NCBI GenBank assembly: GCA_965203215.1
Contig: CBDBBY010000001.1
Coordinates: 3,782,001 to 3,846,000, forward strand
From: CBDBBY01 sp965203215
GTDB lineage: Bacteria; Pseudomonadota; Alphaproteobacteria; Rhodobacterales; Rhodobacteraceae
Reading direction: 5' to 3'
DNA: 64,000 nt
Shown here: one piece after another, positions 16,181 to 24,691 of the stretch
Numbering within the stretch: the first letter of the stretch is position 1
How the letters are laid out: the number at the start of each line of letters is the position of its first letter
Position numbers and translations under genes: made by a program
Notes under the pieces: model-generated
What the model was told of the DNA's origin: nothing
The model's input: the letters and a program-made list of their open reading frames with translations, nothing else
The model's database searches: none

Positions 16181-17364
16181 GCGGCACTCTTTATCATTTG
16201 GCGTGACTCAATCTGGTAGTGCCAAATTGGCCCACCAAAATCTGCGTAGACACCTCGAAAACTTTTCCAGAGTTGAATGGCCATGTCGGCGTTGAGGGAA
16301 TTCAGATCCGAAATTTGGATGTTGTTCTCGTAAACATTGTCACGACCACCAGGGTCTATAGGTATGTGAGGCCTAACCTGCCCCCGATTGTTCTCCGCGC
16401 TAAGGACTGCACGGAGCGTTCCACTGATACCATTGCTACCCAATTGCAGTCCCATCCCGACATCGACAAATGGCAAATTCCTGCGTTCAAGTTCCGAGAT
16501 GATGTCGGCTTTCTCAGGACAAGCATCTATCGCTACAAACGCGAACGTGACGCCATCCAGAAGATGAAAGTTCTCTGAGCCTAGATTAGTGGCGTGCGGG
16601 ATGATGTTTTGTTTCATCAATCCATAGCGCGTTGCATGATAGTCCACCTTAAATTGTGGTGGTTGCATCTCTGACCGTGACGGAGCGCCGGGCGAACGAT
16701 AGGCGTTGTGTGGGTATTGCCGATCACCATCAATTAAATGGTTCGTACGCACCGGACACTTTGTTGCGTGATCAAGTATGTATCCACCCGTCCCACCCAA
16801 CCCAATGTGAGCAATGACTTCGTCTTTGAAAAGATTAACCAATCCCGTTATTCCTGCTCTAGCTGACGCGCTATCAGGAAAAACGAAAGGGTCTTTTTCT
16901 GATGAGCTTTGCAGCAACGCGCCGACACGCGCAGTGGCAGATCGGTCTTTCGCATGGACCTCTCCGAGAATTATGTCCTCGTATGTGCGGACTTTTTCGT
17001 AGAAATTCACGTAGTTCCGATGGCCACCATTTGCGTTTCGTAGTTTGTTTGAGAAACCGCGATGGAATGGGATTGATCCAATCGATGTGCAATGCGGACT
17101 AGTTTTTCCAAGCGCAGCCAAAGGGTTTCCGTATCTGTCGTGCGGCTGGCCACCCGAAAAAGACATCACATGGTCTCTCGGTGGGACAGTTTGCTCGGCA
17201 GTCGCATCAAGTGGGCATGCGAAGACACCGCGGCGAATGATACCGTTCTGATCGAGGTAGGGAATTTCTTCGACGAGCAAGTGGCCAGAAGAAATGCGAA
17301 CCGCGTATCCCTCGGACACAAGGCGGCCAAGATCTATGCTACGATTTATCAGTTGCTGCGACAT
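16177..17364 (-). CDS. ThiF/E1-like adenylyltransferase of the ubiquitin-like operon
   Basis: A 395-residue E1-like enzyme expected to adenylate the C-terminus of a ubiquitin-like protein. The ThiF domain starts near residue 180. The nucleotide loop is GLGGTG (188-193), with DGD at 212-214, Asn220 and Arg223 in HNAYR, and Asp280 in FVAID. The N-terminal 175 residues (SFSGGQPHDRYGNPL, FSNKL, NFYEKVRTYEDII) form a separate domain found with this E1 group. An E2-like fold has been suggested for such domains, but I cannot confirm that here. No obvious catalytic cysteine could be assigned. The start overlaps the multi-ubiquitin gene by 26 bases. Confidence 0.85.
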   Translation of the reverse strand: MSQQLINRSIDLGRLVSEGYAVRISSGHLLVEEIPYLDQNGIIRRGVFACPLDATAEQTVPPRDHVMSFSGGQPHDRYGNPLAALGKTSPHCTSIGSIPFHRGFSNKLRNANGGHRNYVNFYEKVRTYEDIILGEVHAKDRSATARVGALLQSSSEKDPFVFPDSASARAGITGLVNLFKDEVIAHIGLGGTGGYILDHATKCPVRTNHLIDGDRQYPHNAYRSPGAPSRSEMQPPQFKVDYHATRYGLMKQNIIPHATNLGSENFHLLDGVTFAFVAIDACPEKADIISELERRNLPFVDVGMGLQLGSNGISGTLRAVLSAENNRGQVRPHIPIDPGGRDNVYENNIQISDLNSLNADMAIQLWKSFRGVYADFGGPIWHYQIESRQMIKSAA

Positions 17365-18016
17365 TGAAAACCATTCCTTCTACAACACGGATCTTGCCAC
17401 CTTCCAAAAGAACACCTTCGCGGCGACGTTTCGGGCCACGCGAGAAAGAAACGGTGAAAAAAATCAACTCTCTGCCGAAAAGTTTAGGAAACGCGAGCTT
17501 AGTCAGTTCGGAAAAGGATAGGCGTCCCTTTTCGACTGAGATAAGTTCACCGTTCAAGACAACGTCGATAGTCACATCTTTCGGATCTCCTGACCTGAAC
17601 CTCTCGACGCCACTATGTTTTAGCGAAAGAACCTCGTCATCTTCGATAGCGCGGTCTCCTTTTGAATCGAAGAAAAGATCCTGGTCATCTGGTACACCAC
17701 CTATTCTGCGAAGCTCAGCAGCGGAAATCTTATCATTCCCCCAAACAATTTCGCGCTCGTTCATTAGCCCCCGAAAAAGACGGTCACCGCTGAATACGCG
17801 GAACTGCGGGGCACTTTTGCCGCGAAGGTCGATTTGTTCGTCGAGGCCAATCACCTGAGTACCTCGGTTGATGATCGCGACGATTGAAAAGTTTGAGGCG
17901 GGGTTGTGCGAGGTGAGTGCGAGAATGTCTCGTCCGGTCACGATAGGATCGTCTGAAAGGACATCGCGGTCGTCTATGATCAGCCGGTATTCGACTTCTT
18001 GTGCGGCCTGTTTCAT
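17339..18016 (-). CDS. Multi-ubiquitin-like domain protein
   Basis: About 225 residues comprising three tandem beta-grasp-like (ubiquitin-like) units: roughly residues 8-68, 69-142 and 147-225. The third begins VTIDVVLNGELISVEKG and ends GMVFNVAATDKS. The match is to the multiubiquitin family. The C-terminus is Thr-Asp-Lys-Ser, not Gly-Gly, and no JAB-type protease gene is nearby. Conjugation by the usual route is therefore not obvious. The ATG at 18016 with GGAG ten bases ahead is preferred over an upstream start at 18076. It is the first gene of the operon and faces the divergent regulator across a nested palindrome. Confidence 0.8.
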   Translation of the reverse strand: MKQAAQEVEYRLIIDDRDVLSDDPIVTGRDILALTSHNPASNFSIVAIINRGTQVIGLDEQIDLRGKSAPQFRVFSGDRLFRGLMNEREIVWGNDKISAAELRRIGGVPDDQDLFFDSKGDRAIEDDEVLSLKHSGVERFRSGDPKDVTIDVVLNGELISVEKGRLSFSELTKLAFPKLFGRELIFFTVSFSRGPKRRREGVLLEGGKIRVVEGMVFNVAATDKS

Positions 18017-18112
18017 GCCGTATCTCCATATTCTATTGCTCTTGCGCCTTGTTTCAAAGTGCTTGACGACAAGCATGTTCGATGATTCAAGTGTCTTACG
18101 AAAGAGACAATC

Positions 18113-18151
18113 GTTTCATTAGAGAGACTATAAAAGTCTCATATGTGAAAC
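18113..18151. promoter_or_regulatory. Nested palindrome, probable operator between divergent genes
   Basis: Two inverted repeats share one centre at 18132. The outer arms are GTTTCA (18113-18118) and TGAAAC (18146-18151). The inner arms are GAGACT (18124-18129) and AGTCTC (18135-18140). A third GAGAC half-site lies at about 18105. The site is between the divergent starts of the multi-ubiquitin gene and the XRE regulator. It is the natural binding place for that regulator, which is an inference. Confidence 0.6.
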
Positions 18152-18205
18152 AAATAGGAGCACTGACATGACCCGTCAAGAGGATTCTTGTGCGATCAAA
18201 GCACA

Positions 18206-18541
18206 ATGACGTTAAGTATTGAGAATCTTGGAAAAATTGTTGTCGAGCGTCGGGGGACTTTAGGGGTGCGCGCTGCCGCAAAGGAGATCGACATCAGTCC
18301 AGCGACGCTCTCACGAATCGAAAATGGTAATGTTCCCGACCTCATGACCTTCGCGAAAATCTGCAAATGGCTTGGCGAGGACCCAAATCGGTTTCTTGGC
18401 ATGCAGCCGTCGGGATCGCCCGTCGAAACTGTCACGGTCCACCTTCGAAAGCAGAAGACCACTAGCGTTGATACCGCAACGGCTCTTGGCGGGATGATTA
18501 TTGCTGCCCAAAATGCCCTTCGTGATCTTGAAAACCTTTGA
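18206..18541 (+). CDS. XRE family helix-turn-helix regulator
   Basis: About 111 residues with an N-terminal Cro/CI-type helix-turn-helix (GVRAAAKEIDISPATLSRIENGN; the recognition helix is around PATLSRIE). A C-terminal helical part follows. The start is set at ATG 18206; a TTG at 18188 would add six residues. It is followed by the ImmA/IrrE-type gene with overlapping start and stop (TTGA). This is the common regulator-plus-protease pair in which the protease inactivates the repressor. It likely controls the divergent ubiquitin-like operon. Confidence 0.85.
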   Translation: MTLSIENLGKIVVERRGTLGVRAAAKEIDISPATLSRIENGNVPDLMTFAKICKWLGEDPNRFLGMQPSGSPVETVTVHLRKQKTTSVDTATALGGMIIAAQNALRDLENL

Positions 18542-19107
18542 GCATGCGGCGCGGCTTCAAGACACAAGCAGAGAAACTCTCGTTAAAGCACAGATCGAGT
18601 CTTGGGCTATCTGTTAGTGATCGGTTGGACCCAAAGGTCCTTTTGGCTTCAATTGGTGTAATGGTTTGGGCTCCTGCCGATATCCCGGGTTTAGACCCCA
18701 ATCATCTGACTCAGCTGACAACTGTTGATCCAGACAGTTGGTCAGGCGTTACTATCAAAGAAGGCGAAGTTACCCTCGTCATAGTAAACCCTGCTCATCC
18801 GGCTACAAGACAATCAAATACTCTGATGCACGAGTGGGCTCACATAGAGTTACGACACAAGCCCAGTCGAGCAGATCGCTCTGAAGGTGGCTTGTTGCTG
18901 TTGAGCGATTACCCTCCCGAGTTGGAAGAGGAAGCTGACTGGCTTGCTGGATGCATGCTCGCCCCGCGCGACGGCCTCCTGCATCATTGTAGCAATGGTC
19001 AGAACACAAAAGCCGTAGCCAAGCACTATGGAATCAGTACGCAGCTCGCAAATTGGCGGATTAGAAAAACGGGAATCAAACGCCAGCTTGGATCGCGTCT
19101 GTACTAA
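18538..19107 (+). CDS. ImmA/IrrE family metallo-endopeptidase
   Basis: A 189-residue zinc protease with HEWAH at residues 98-102 and a downstream glutamate cluster (ELEEEADWLAG, about 128-138) for the third metal ligand. In known pairs such as ImmA/ImmR the protease cleaves the partner XRE repressor after a stress signal. The TTG start overlaps the regulator stop; an ATG follows two codons later. The TAA stop codon is also the target-site duplication of the adjacent IS5 element. The protein is therefore complete, but its downstream context was replaced. Confidence 0.87.
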   Translation: MSMRRGFKTQAEKLSLKHRSSLGLSVSDRLDPKVLLASIGVMVWAPADIPGLDPNHLTQLTTVDPDSWSGVTIKEGEVTLVIVNPAHPATRQSNTLMHEWAHIELRHKPSRADRSEGGLLLLSDYPPELEEEADWLAGCMLAPRDGLLHHCSNGQNTKAVAKHYGISTQLANWRIRKTGIKRQLGSRLY

Positions 19108-20088
19108 GAGTATGAACGGAAATTCATGAATCCCATTTTATTACTTATTATCAGCATGTTGTGGCTCTTGCGATCCGGCGCATCATGAACCGGCACGCGG
19201 CCAGCTGCGCCCACGCCAAGGAGCTCTCCAAGCTCCGCTCGTAGTCCTTCGCCAGACGCCGGCAGCGCGACATCCAAGCGAAGGTCCGCTCCACGACCCA
19301 GCGGCGGTAGAGAACCGTGAACCCTTTGACATCTTTGGGTTTTTTGACAATCTCAAGATCGGATCCGATGCCGAGCTTCTTGAGCGCGGACGCCAGCTTC
19401 TTTCCCCGGTATCCGCCGTCCGCCCAGATTTTCTTGATCTGCGGCGCCTTCTCCAGCACTCCGAGGATCACCGCCGGAGCTCCGTCCCGATCCTGCACCG
19501 AAGCCGCGTGGACGGCGAGCCCGAGCGGGAGCCCTTCGGCGTCGACGACGAGGTGTCGCTTGCGCCCCTCGGCCTTCTTGCCCGCGTCGTAGCCCGAAGG
19601 CCCGCCGCTCTCCGTCGTCTTCACCGATTGGGTGTCGATCGCCGCCGCTGTCGGGGTCGCGGAGCGTCCCGCCAGCTTGCGCCCGAGGGCGCGAAGCCTG
19701 TCCGTCATCCGGTCGATGACCCCGTTGCGACTCCAGAGATGGAAATATTGCTGGACCGTCGTAACTGGTGGAAAACAATGAGGAATCGCCCGCCACTGGC
19801 CTCCGGTGGCGAGCACAAACTGGATCGCATTGAACACCTCCCGAAGATCCGTCTTGCGGGGGCGTCCTCTCTTGGACGGAGGCGGAAGACACGGTTCGAC
19901 CAAATTCCATTCCTCATCCGTCAAATCGCTTTCAAACCGATCCCGAGGGCGTGTATACTCGGTTTTGGTGGTCTCGTTCCAAGGCATGTCCGGCATCCTT
20001 TTGTCGGGTTCAGAGTTGACAAAAGTTGCCACATCTTGGCGAGACCACTCAACATCTAGGCGAAGCTGCTGAATTTTCGTTCAAGCTC
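19108..20088 (-). mobile_element. IS5 family insertion sequence with TAA target duplication
   Basis: A 981-base element. Left end GAGTATGAACGGAAATTCA and right end (reverse complement) GAGCTTGAACGAAAATTCA match at 16 of 19 positions. TAA flanks both sides (19105-19107 and 20089-20091), as expected of IS5-group elements that duplicate TNA or TA. It carries one transposase gene on the minus strand and inserted at the stop codon of the ImmA/IrrE gene. Confidence 0.8.
19151..19987 (-). CDS. IS5 family transposase
   Basis: A DDE transposase of about 278 residues. The N-terminal region DLTDEEWNLVEPCLPPP is typical of IS5-type transposases. The catalytic region shows AAIDTQSVKTTE (first Asp), WADGGYRGKK (second Asp) and a C-terminal RRWVVERTFAWMSRCRRL block containing the Glu. 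The ATG at 19987 is favoured by AAAAGG nine bases upstream; earlier ATGs exist to 20032. The frame is intact, so the element may be active. Confidence 0.9.
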   Translation of the reverse strand: MPWNETTKTEYTRPRDRFESDLTDEEWNLVEPCLPPPSKRGRPRKTDLREVFNAIQFVLATGGQWRAIPHCFPPVTTVQQYFHLWSRNGVIDRMTDRLRALGRKLAGRSATPTAAAIDTQSVKTTESGGPSGYDAGKKAEGRKRHLVVDAEGLPLGLAVHAASVQDRDGAPAVILGVLEKAPQIKKIWADGGYRGKKLASALKKLGIGSDLEIVKKPKDVKGFTVLYRRWVVERTFAWMSRCRRLAKDYERSLESSLAWAQLAACRFMMRRIARATTC

Positions 20089-20191
20089 TAACCGGAAGTT
20101 CCTTGGGGCTGTTTTGAACAACTCTTTGAATGTCCGGCCTATTTTGCGGATTCCGGCTGTGCGTCCACTGGACACGGCGAGCTGGGAGGGG

Positions 20192-21666
20192 CTACCGCAT
20201 GGGGATATTCGCGTTCAGCAGTTTCAGCGCCTGTTTCTGGATCGGCGTCGGCGAGGCGGGGACGTCGAATCCCGGCTTTCCCGGCCCCGAGGGCTCGATC
20301 CGGTTCATCGTCAGCGTTCCGAGCTGCTCGAGCAGTCCCCGGAAGTCGTGGACATCCTCGCCTGAACTCGTGCGCTTGGCGGACGCCTTCCGCCTGGCCT
20401 GCGGCGAGCGCTCGGCCTTGGCGACGGGCGAATCGCGGACCGGGCCGTGCTCGTCGTCGAACAGCATCGGGGCGAGCGCTTCGCGCATGTGCTTTTCGAC
20501 ATAGTAGGCGAGCATGCAGATCAGGAGGTGGGCGCGGACCCGGGGCGCGCGGCGGTGGCGGATCGGGCGGACCTGGAGGTCGGACGCCTTCATCGTCCGG
20601 AACGCCCTCTCGACCCGGCCCAGTCTCTTGTAGGTCTCGACGACGGCGGCGGCGGACATCCGCTTTTCCTGCACATTGGTCCGAACGACGTAGAATCCGT
20701 CCAGAGCCGCCTCGTCGGCGATATTTTGCTTTTTGCGCTTCCAGGAGAAGGATCCCGTTCCGATCTTCAGATCGAAATGCTTTTGCATCTTGCGCTTTTT
20801 GAGGGCGCGCTCGGCGCGGCGCCGGATCGCGTCCGCGTTCCGGAGCGGCCGCTTGTCCCGGCGGACCGCCCGGCGGATCTCGATCAGATCTTGCGCCGCC
20901 GCCGCGATCAAGCCCTTGCGCTTGCGGGTCCGCTCTTCGGCCAGCAGGGGGTTCCTGCAGACGACCAGCCGCTCGCCGGGGAACAGCTCTTGGCATTCGA
21001 TCTCCGCCATGTCCCGCTCGTCGAACAGCGTGGGCTGAAGCGCGCCCCGGTCGGCCAAGGCGCGGACCCCGGCGGCGCGCAGGGCGAAGATCCAGTCGTA
21101 GCCGTTCGGCTCGAGGTCCTCGCGGACGCGCGCCTGCGTGACCATGCCGCGGTCTCCGACGAACACCGCCCGCTTCAGTCCGAAGCGGTCGCGGAGCTTG
21201 CCGACCTGGACGGCCACGGTGGAGGGATCGGACGCGTTCCCGGGGAACGCCTCGACGGCGACCGGCCGCCCCTCGGCGTCGCACAGCAGCCCGAACTCGA
21301 TCTGCGGCAGCCCCGTCTTGCCGTCGCGCGAGTATCCGTTCTTCACCAGCGAACAGGTGCGGCTGTAGCTCCAGACCGAAGTCAGGTCGTAGAGCACGGG
21401 GCTTCCCTCGCTCAGGTGCTTCTCGGCCAGCGCCTTCTCGATCCTCGGCTGGCGCTCGAGCAGCCAGTCCATGGTTTCGTAGAGCCGGTCCTCGCTCACG
21501 TTCTCCGGCAGGCCGAGCTGGGACGCCAATGTGGAGACCGCCGTCTCCGGCCGGAAGAGCCGGGCGGCGGCGAGCTTCGATCCCGGCTCCAGAATCCGCT
21601 GTGCGACCAGCGCCACCGCCAAATCCCGCGAGCGCGAGCGTCGGGATGCGATCGCCCGGTCGACGC
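20192..21666 (-). pseudogene. IS1634-type transposase, C-terminal part (split by IS21)
   Basis: The C-terminal roughly 490 codons of a DDE transposase of the IS1634 group (VLYDLTSVWSYSRTC, FVGDRGMVTQARV, VERAFRTMKASDLQVRPI, HRRAPRVRAHLLICMLAYYVE). The N-terminal part lies at 23960-24226. Removing the IS21 element together with one copy of the GACGC duplication joins the two in frame across GCGVDRAI, giving about 578 residues, the expected family length. The left end of the IS1634 element (about 20092-20190) could not be defined. Confidence 0.85.
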
Positions 21667-21745
21667 TGTCAATGCCGAAGTAAAATTCCCCAAAAGTGCC
21701 GAAGTAAAATTCCCCACTTTTTCGGTGTTTTGGTGACGAGCCAGA

Positions 21746-22582
21746 TCAGTCGTCGGTTCGGGTCTCCTTTCTGGGCCGGCCTCGTTTTTTCGGCGCGGGC
21801 GGCGGCGTGATGAGCGTATTCGCTCGGACGTGTTCGGGAATGAGGTCCGCGTGTTTTCTGAGTCTGTAGCTTGCGCCTTCGATTCGGACGACGACGGCGT
21901 GGTGGAGGAGTCGGTCGAGGAGTGCCGTCGCGACGACGGGGTCTCCGAAGATGTCGCCCCATTCCGCGAAGCTTCTGTTCGATGTAAGGATCATCGCGCC
22001 TTTTTCGTATCTTGCATTTACGATTTGGAAGAACAGGCTTGCTCCGCCTTTGGAGATGGGCAAGTATCCGATTTCATCGACGACGAGCAGCGCGGCCCGA
22101 GTGAAGAAGCGGATTTTTTCGGCGAGCCGGCCTTGTCGCTCGGCTTTGGCGAGGCTGTCGGTGAGTTCTGCGAGCGTGGTTTTGTAGACGCTTTTTCCGG
22201 CTTTGACGGCGGCGACGCCGAGTGCTGTCGCGAGGTGGGACTTTCCGGTTCCGGGCGGTCCGAGGAAGTGGACGGTTTCGCGTCTCCGGATGAAGTCGAG
22301 CTGGGCCAAAGCGGCGATTCTCTCGCGGTCGAGTGAGGGCTGGAATGCGAAGTCGAAGCTTTCGACCGTTTTGGCGGGGAGGAGCTTCGCGGTTCGCAAC
22401 GCGATGTCTATTCGTCTTGTTTCGCGCAGTGCGTATTCTTCGCTGAGAAGGGCGTCGATGGCTTCGACGGCTGTGATCTCGCCCTGCTCGAGGCGCCGCA
22501 GCGTGGGTCCGAGCGCTTCGAGCGCCCGGGGCATTTTCAGTCCGACCAGGGCGGCGCTGATGCGGTCGACGAGTTCGGTCAT
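21746..22582 (-). CDS. istB: IS21 helper ATPase IstB
   Basis: A 278-residue AAA+ ATPase of the DnaC/IstB type that assists IS21 transposition. The Walker A is PPGTGKSHLATAL near residue 113, and the Walker B region is LLVVDEIGYLP. Its ATG overlaps the istA stop (ATGA). The C-terminal tail is basic. The gene is intact. Confidence 0.93.
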   Translation of the reverse strand: MTELVDRISAALVGLKMPRALEALGPTLRRLEQGEITAVEAIDALLSEEYALRETRRIDIALRTAKLLPAKTVESFDFAFQPSLDRERIAALAQLDFIRRRETVHFLGPPGTGKSHLATALGVAAVKAGKSVYKTTLAELTDSLAKAERQGRLAEKIRFFTRAALLVVDEIGYLPISKGGASLFFQIVNARYEKGAMILTSNRSFAEWGDIFGDPVVATALLDRLLHHAVVVRIEGASYRLRKHADLIPEHVRANTLITPPPAPKKRGRPRKETRTDD

Positions 22583-23811
22583 CGGGCTGCTCCCTGCCGT
22601 TCGAGGCGACGTCCGACGGCGTCGTAGAAGGCCAAGGACCGCTTCGGCGCCTCCTCGAGTTGCATCGGGTCGGGACGCGGCGGAAGCGGCCTGCGGTGGC
22701 CGGGATCGACCCTGCGGCGGTTCCGGCCTTCAAGGATCGGATGCCGGGCGATCAGCGTCCTGTCTTCGAAGATCCGCACCTCGGCGGGATGCCGCTGCAC
22801 CTCCAGCACGCGCTTTCGTGCGGCGTCCGGCACCGAGTAGAGGTTTCCGCCGACGGAGACCATTCCGTCGCGGCTGACGCGGCGCTCGACGGTCAGGACC
22901 GCGTCGTAGGGATGCGCGGGCAGCGGGATCAAATAGCCCTGCTCTTCGGCGAAGGCCTGGTCGACGATCCGTCCGGTGGTGGCGTGGACGCGGGGATTGG
23001 CGACCTTGCCGCGCCAATCGTCGAATTGCGCGTTGAGATCGTCGAGGCAGCGGAAGGTCCGGTCGAGGAAGAAGTCCTGGCGGATGTATCGGAACGGCCG
23101 CTCCACCTTGCCTTTGGTCTTCGCCCGGTAGGCTTTGCAGGCTTTCGGCGCCGATCCGTAGTGGTCGAGCAAGGCGACCAGGGACGGGTTGTAGACCGCC
23201 GACCGGTCGGCGTCCTCTCCCAGGACGGCGGTCTTCATCCGGTCGTAGAGCACTTCTTTCGTCGCCCCTCCGCATGCGTCGAATGCGGAGACGTGGCATC
23301 TCAGCACCGTCTCGAGCTTCTGGTCGGCGCAGAACCGCCCCCACAGCCATCGGCTGCATCCGAGGACGAACGAGAACAGGTGGACTTTCCTGAAGACGCC
23401 GGGCTCGTCGGCGTATTCGGTTTTGAATTCGGCGAAGTCGACCTGGGCCTGCTCGCCGGGCCTGGTCTCGAAGCGCCGCTCGAACCTGGGCGCCTCGTCC
23501 GGCCGGATCGCGCGGAGATAATCCGTCACCGCCGTGTAGCCGCCTTCGTATCCAAGCTCCTGTATCTGCCGGAACAGCCGGCGTCCGGACAGATCCGGGC
23601 AGTTCCCGATCTTGTCGGCGAGATAGTCCTCGTACGGCTCCAGGAGCCGGGGCCGCGGCTTCCGCGGCGAATAGGCCGGAGCCGCGAGGCCCCGATCCAG
23701 CAGCTTGCGGACCGTCTTGCGGTCCAGGCCCGTCCGCCGCGCGATCGCGCTGATCGAAAGGCCTTCCCGTTTCAGTTCTTGCAACATGACAATCTTCTCC
23801 AGTTTGATCAC
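22579..23811 (-). CDS. istA: IS21 transposase IstA
   Basis: About 410 residues. The N-terminal helix-turn-helix is ISAIARRTGLDRKTVRKLL. The DDE integrase core has QAQVDFAEFK with the first Asp, YDRMKTAVLG, and KGKVERPFRYIRQDF with the Glu. The GTG at 23811 with GGAGG about ten bases upstream is the probable start; an ATG at 23787 is the alternative. Longer frames upstream enter the terminal repeats and the interrupted IS1634 gene and are not real. Confidence 0.9.
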   Translation of the reverse strand: MIKLEKIVMLQELKREGLSISAIARRTGLDRKTVRKLLDRGLAAPAYSPRKPRPRLLEPYEDYLADKIGNCPDLSGRRLFRQIQELGYEGGYTAVTDYLRAIRPDEAPRFERRFETRPGEQAQVDFAEFKTEYADEPGVFRKVHLFSFVLGCSRWLWGRFCADQKLETVLRCHVSAFDACGGATKEVLYDRMKTAVLGEDADRSAVYNPSLVALLDHYGSAPKACKAYRAKTKGKVERPFRYIRQDFFLDRTFRCLDDLNAQFDDWRGKVANPRVHATTGRIVDQAFAEEQGYLIPLPAHPYDAVLTVERRVSRDGMVSVGGNLYSVPDAARKRVLEVQRHPAEVRIFEDRTLIARHPILEGRNRRRVDPGHRRPLPPRPDPMQLEEAPKRSLAFYDAVGRRLERQGAAR

Positions 23812-23959
23812 CCGACCCGAGCCTCCTTCGGCAAAAAAATCGGATGGAATTTTGGACTGCTTTCGTTCCGGGGGGCATGCCCCCCGGAACGAATTCGCAG
23901 CCCCCTGACTGGGGAATTTTACTTCGGCGCTTTTGGGGAGTTTTAACCCGGTAGTTACA

Positions 23960-24226
23960 GACGCCGCAGCCGCGCAGCGCCGCGAGGACGGCGGCGGCGT
24001 TCCCGTGCTGCAGCGACCGGGAGATTGTGAATGCGTCTTCAAGCTTGACGGGCGCATCGGCGGGGTCGGCGCCGCGCAGGATCTTGCGGATCTTCTCGAC
24101 CGCATCCGGGGGAAGCTTGGTGATGTTGGCGAGGGTGCGCTTCCTGGCCTTTCCGCCCTCGCGGTAGGCTTGGCGGATCAGGATCGTGGGCCGCGAGTTG
24201 CGGTTGGGGACGACATCGACGAACAT
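23960..24226 (-). pseudogene. IS1634-type transposase, N-terminal part
   Basis: 89 codons beginning MFVDVVPNRNSRPTILIRQAY, the usual N-terminus of IS1634-type transposases, ending at the GACGC duplication made by the IS21 element. It continues in frame with the fragment at 20192-21666 once IS21 is removed. An ATG three codons upstream (24235) is also possible. Confidence 0.85.
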
Positions 24227-24235
24227 GGATACCAT

Positions 24236-24454
24236 GTATCATATGAACAATCATCAATGCAAGGAAAAATATCACAATATGGTGAAGAATGCATGGATAC
24301 ATCCTGCAGCCGGAAAAACGGCCCGGAACCGCCGCAACCCGTTGCCGGGGAAGGAAAAAATGCGAGGCGAAGCTTCAAAATCGCACGGAACTTCCGTCTA
24401 ACACAGTTCACAATGCCTGTATCGGCAATCCCGTCTAACTTTGGAGTCATCAAC
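24236..24454. other. Right flank of IS1634 and antitoxin promoter region
   Basis: AT-rich sequence with a short palindrome CATGGATACCATG near 24225-24237 at the transposase start. The IS1634 right terminal repeat should be here, but I could not match it to the left side. Confidence 0.3.
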
Positions 24455-24691
24455 ATGGAGATCATTTCCGCTGCGGAGATTGAGGCACACATTGATCAAT
24501 TCATAGATGCGGCACAGCGAGGGCCAGTGATTGTCACCAAGAAAAATCGCCCTGTAGGGGTATTCTTTTCGATGGATGACATTCAGGACACCATCTGGGC
24601 CAAGGAAGCTTGGGAAGCCCACGAAGAGGGCTATCTTTCAACTGAGGAAAGCGCTGCTTGCTTGAATGCTTTGCTGAATGCTGACGATTGA
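24455..24691 (+). CDS. Phd/YefM-type antitoxin
   Basis: A 78-residue protein (MEIISAAEIEAHIDQFIDAA) with the Phd fold signature QRGPVIVTKKNRPVGVFFSMDD, which gives the strand-turn-strand after the first helix. The C-terminal tail, rich in acidic residues, would bind a toxin. An earlier ATG at 24416 is possible. The frame overlaps the next short frame by 14 bases, the usual place for a toxin gene, but that frame is not a convincing toxin. Confidence 0.75.
   Translation: MEIISAAEIEAHIDQFIDAAQRGPVIVTKKNRPVGVFFSMDDIQDTIWAKEAWEAHEEGYLSTEESAACLNALLNADD

Larger units (their letters stand above)
21667..23959 (-). mobile_element. IS21 family insertion sequence nested in IS1634
   Basis: A 2293-base element with ends TGTCAATGCCGAAGTAAAAT and, inverted, TGTAACTACCGGGTTAAAAC. 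Both ends start with TGT and share CCG..T.AAAA.TCCCC. The motif GCCGAAGTAAAATTCCCC is repeated at 21673 and 21697 and again, inverted, near 23908-23930, the multiple terminal repeats typical of IS21. A 5-base duplication GACGC flanks it at 21662-21666 and 23960-23964. It contains istA and istB. Confidence 0.9.

Noticed and set aside
20447..21736. Long plus-strand frame (429 codons) opposite the IS1634 transposase
   Set aside because: It is the antisense shadow of a GC-rich transposase gene whose own frame matches a known family.
22660..23946. Long plus-strand frame (428 codons) opposite istA
   Set aside because: Antisense of istA, with no family resemblance; third-position GC makes such frames common here.
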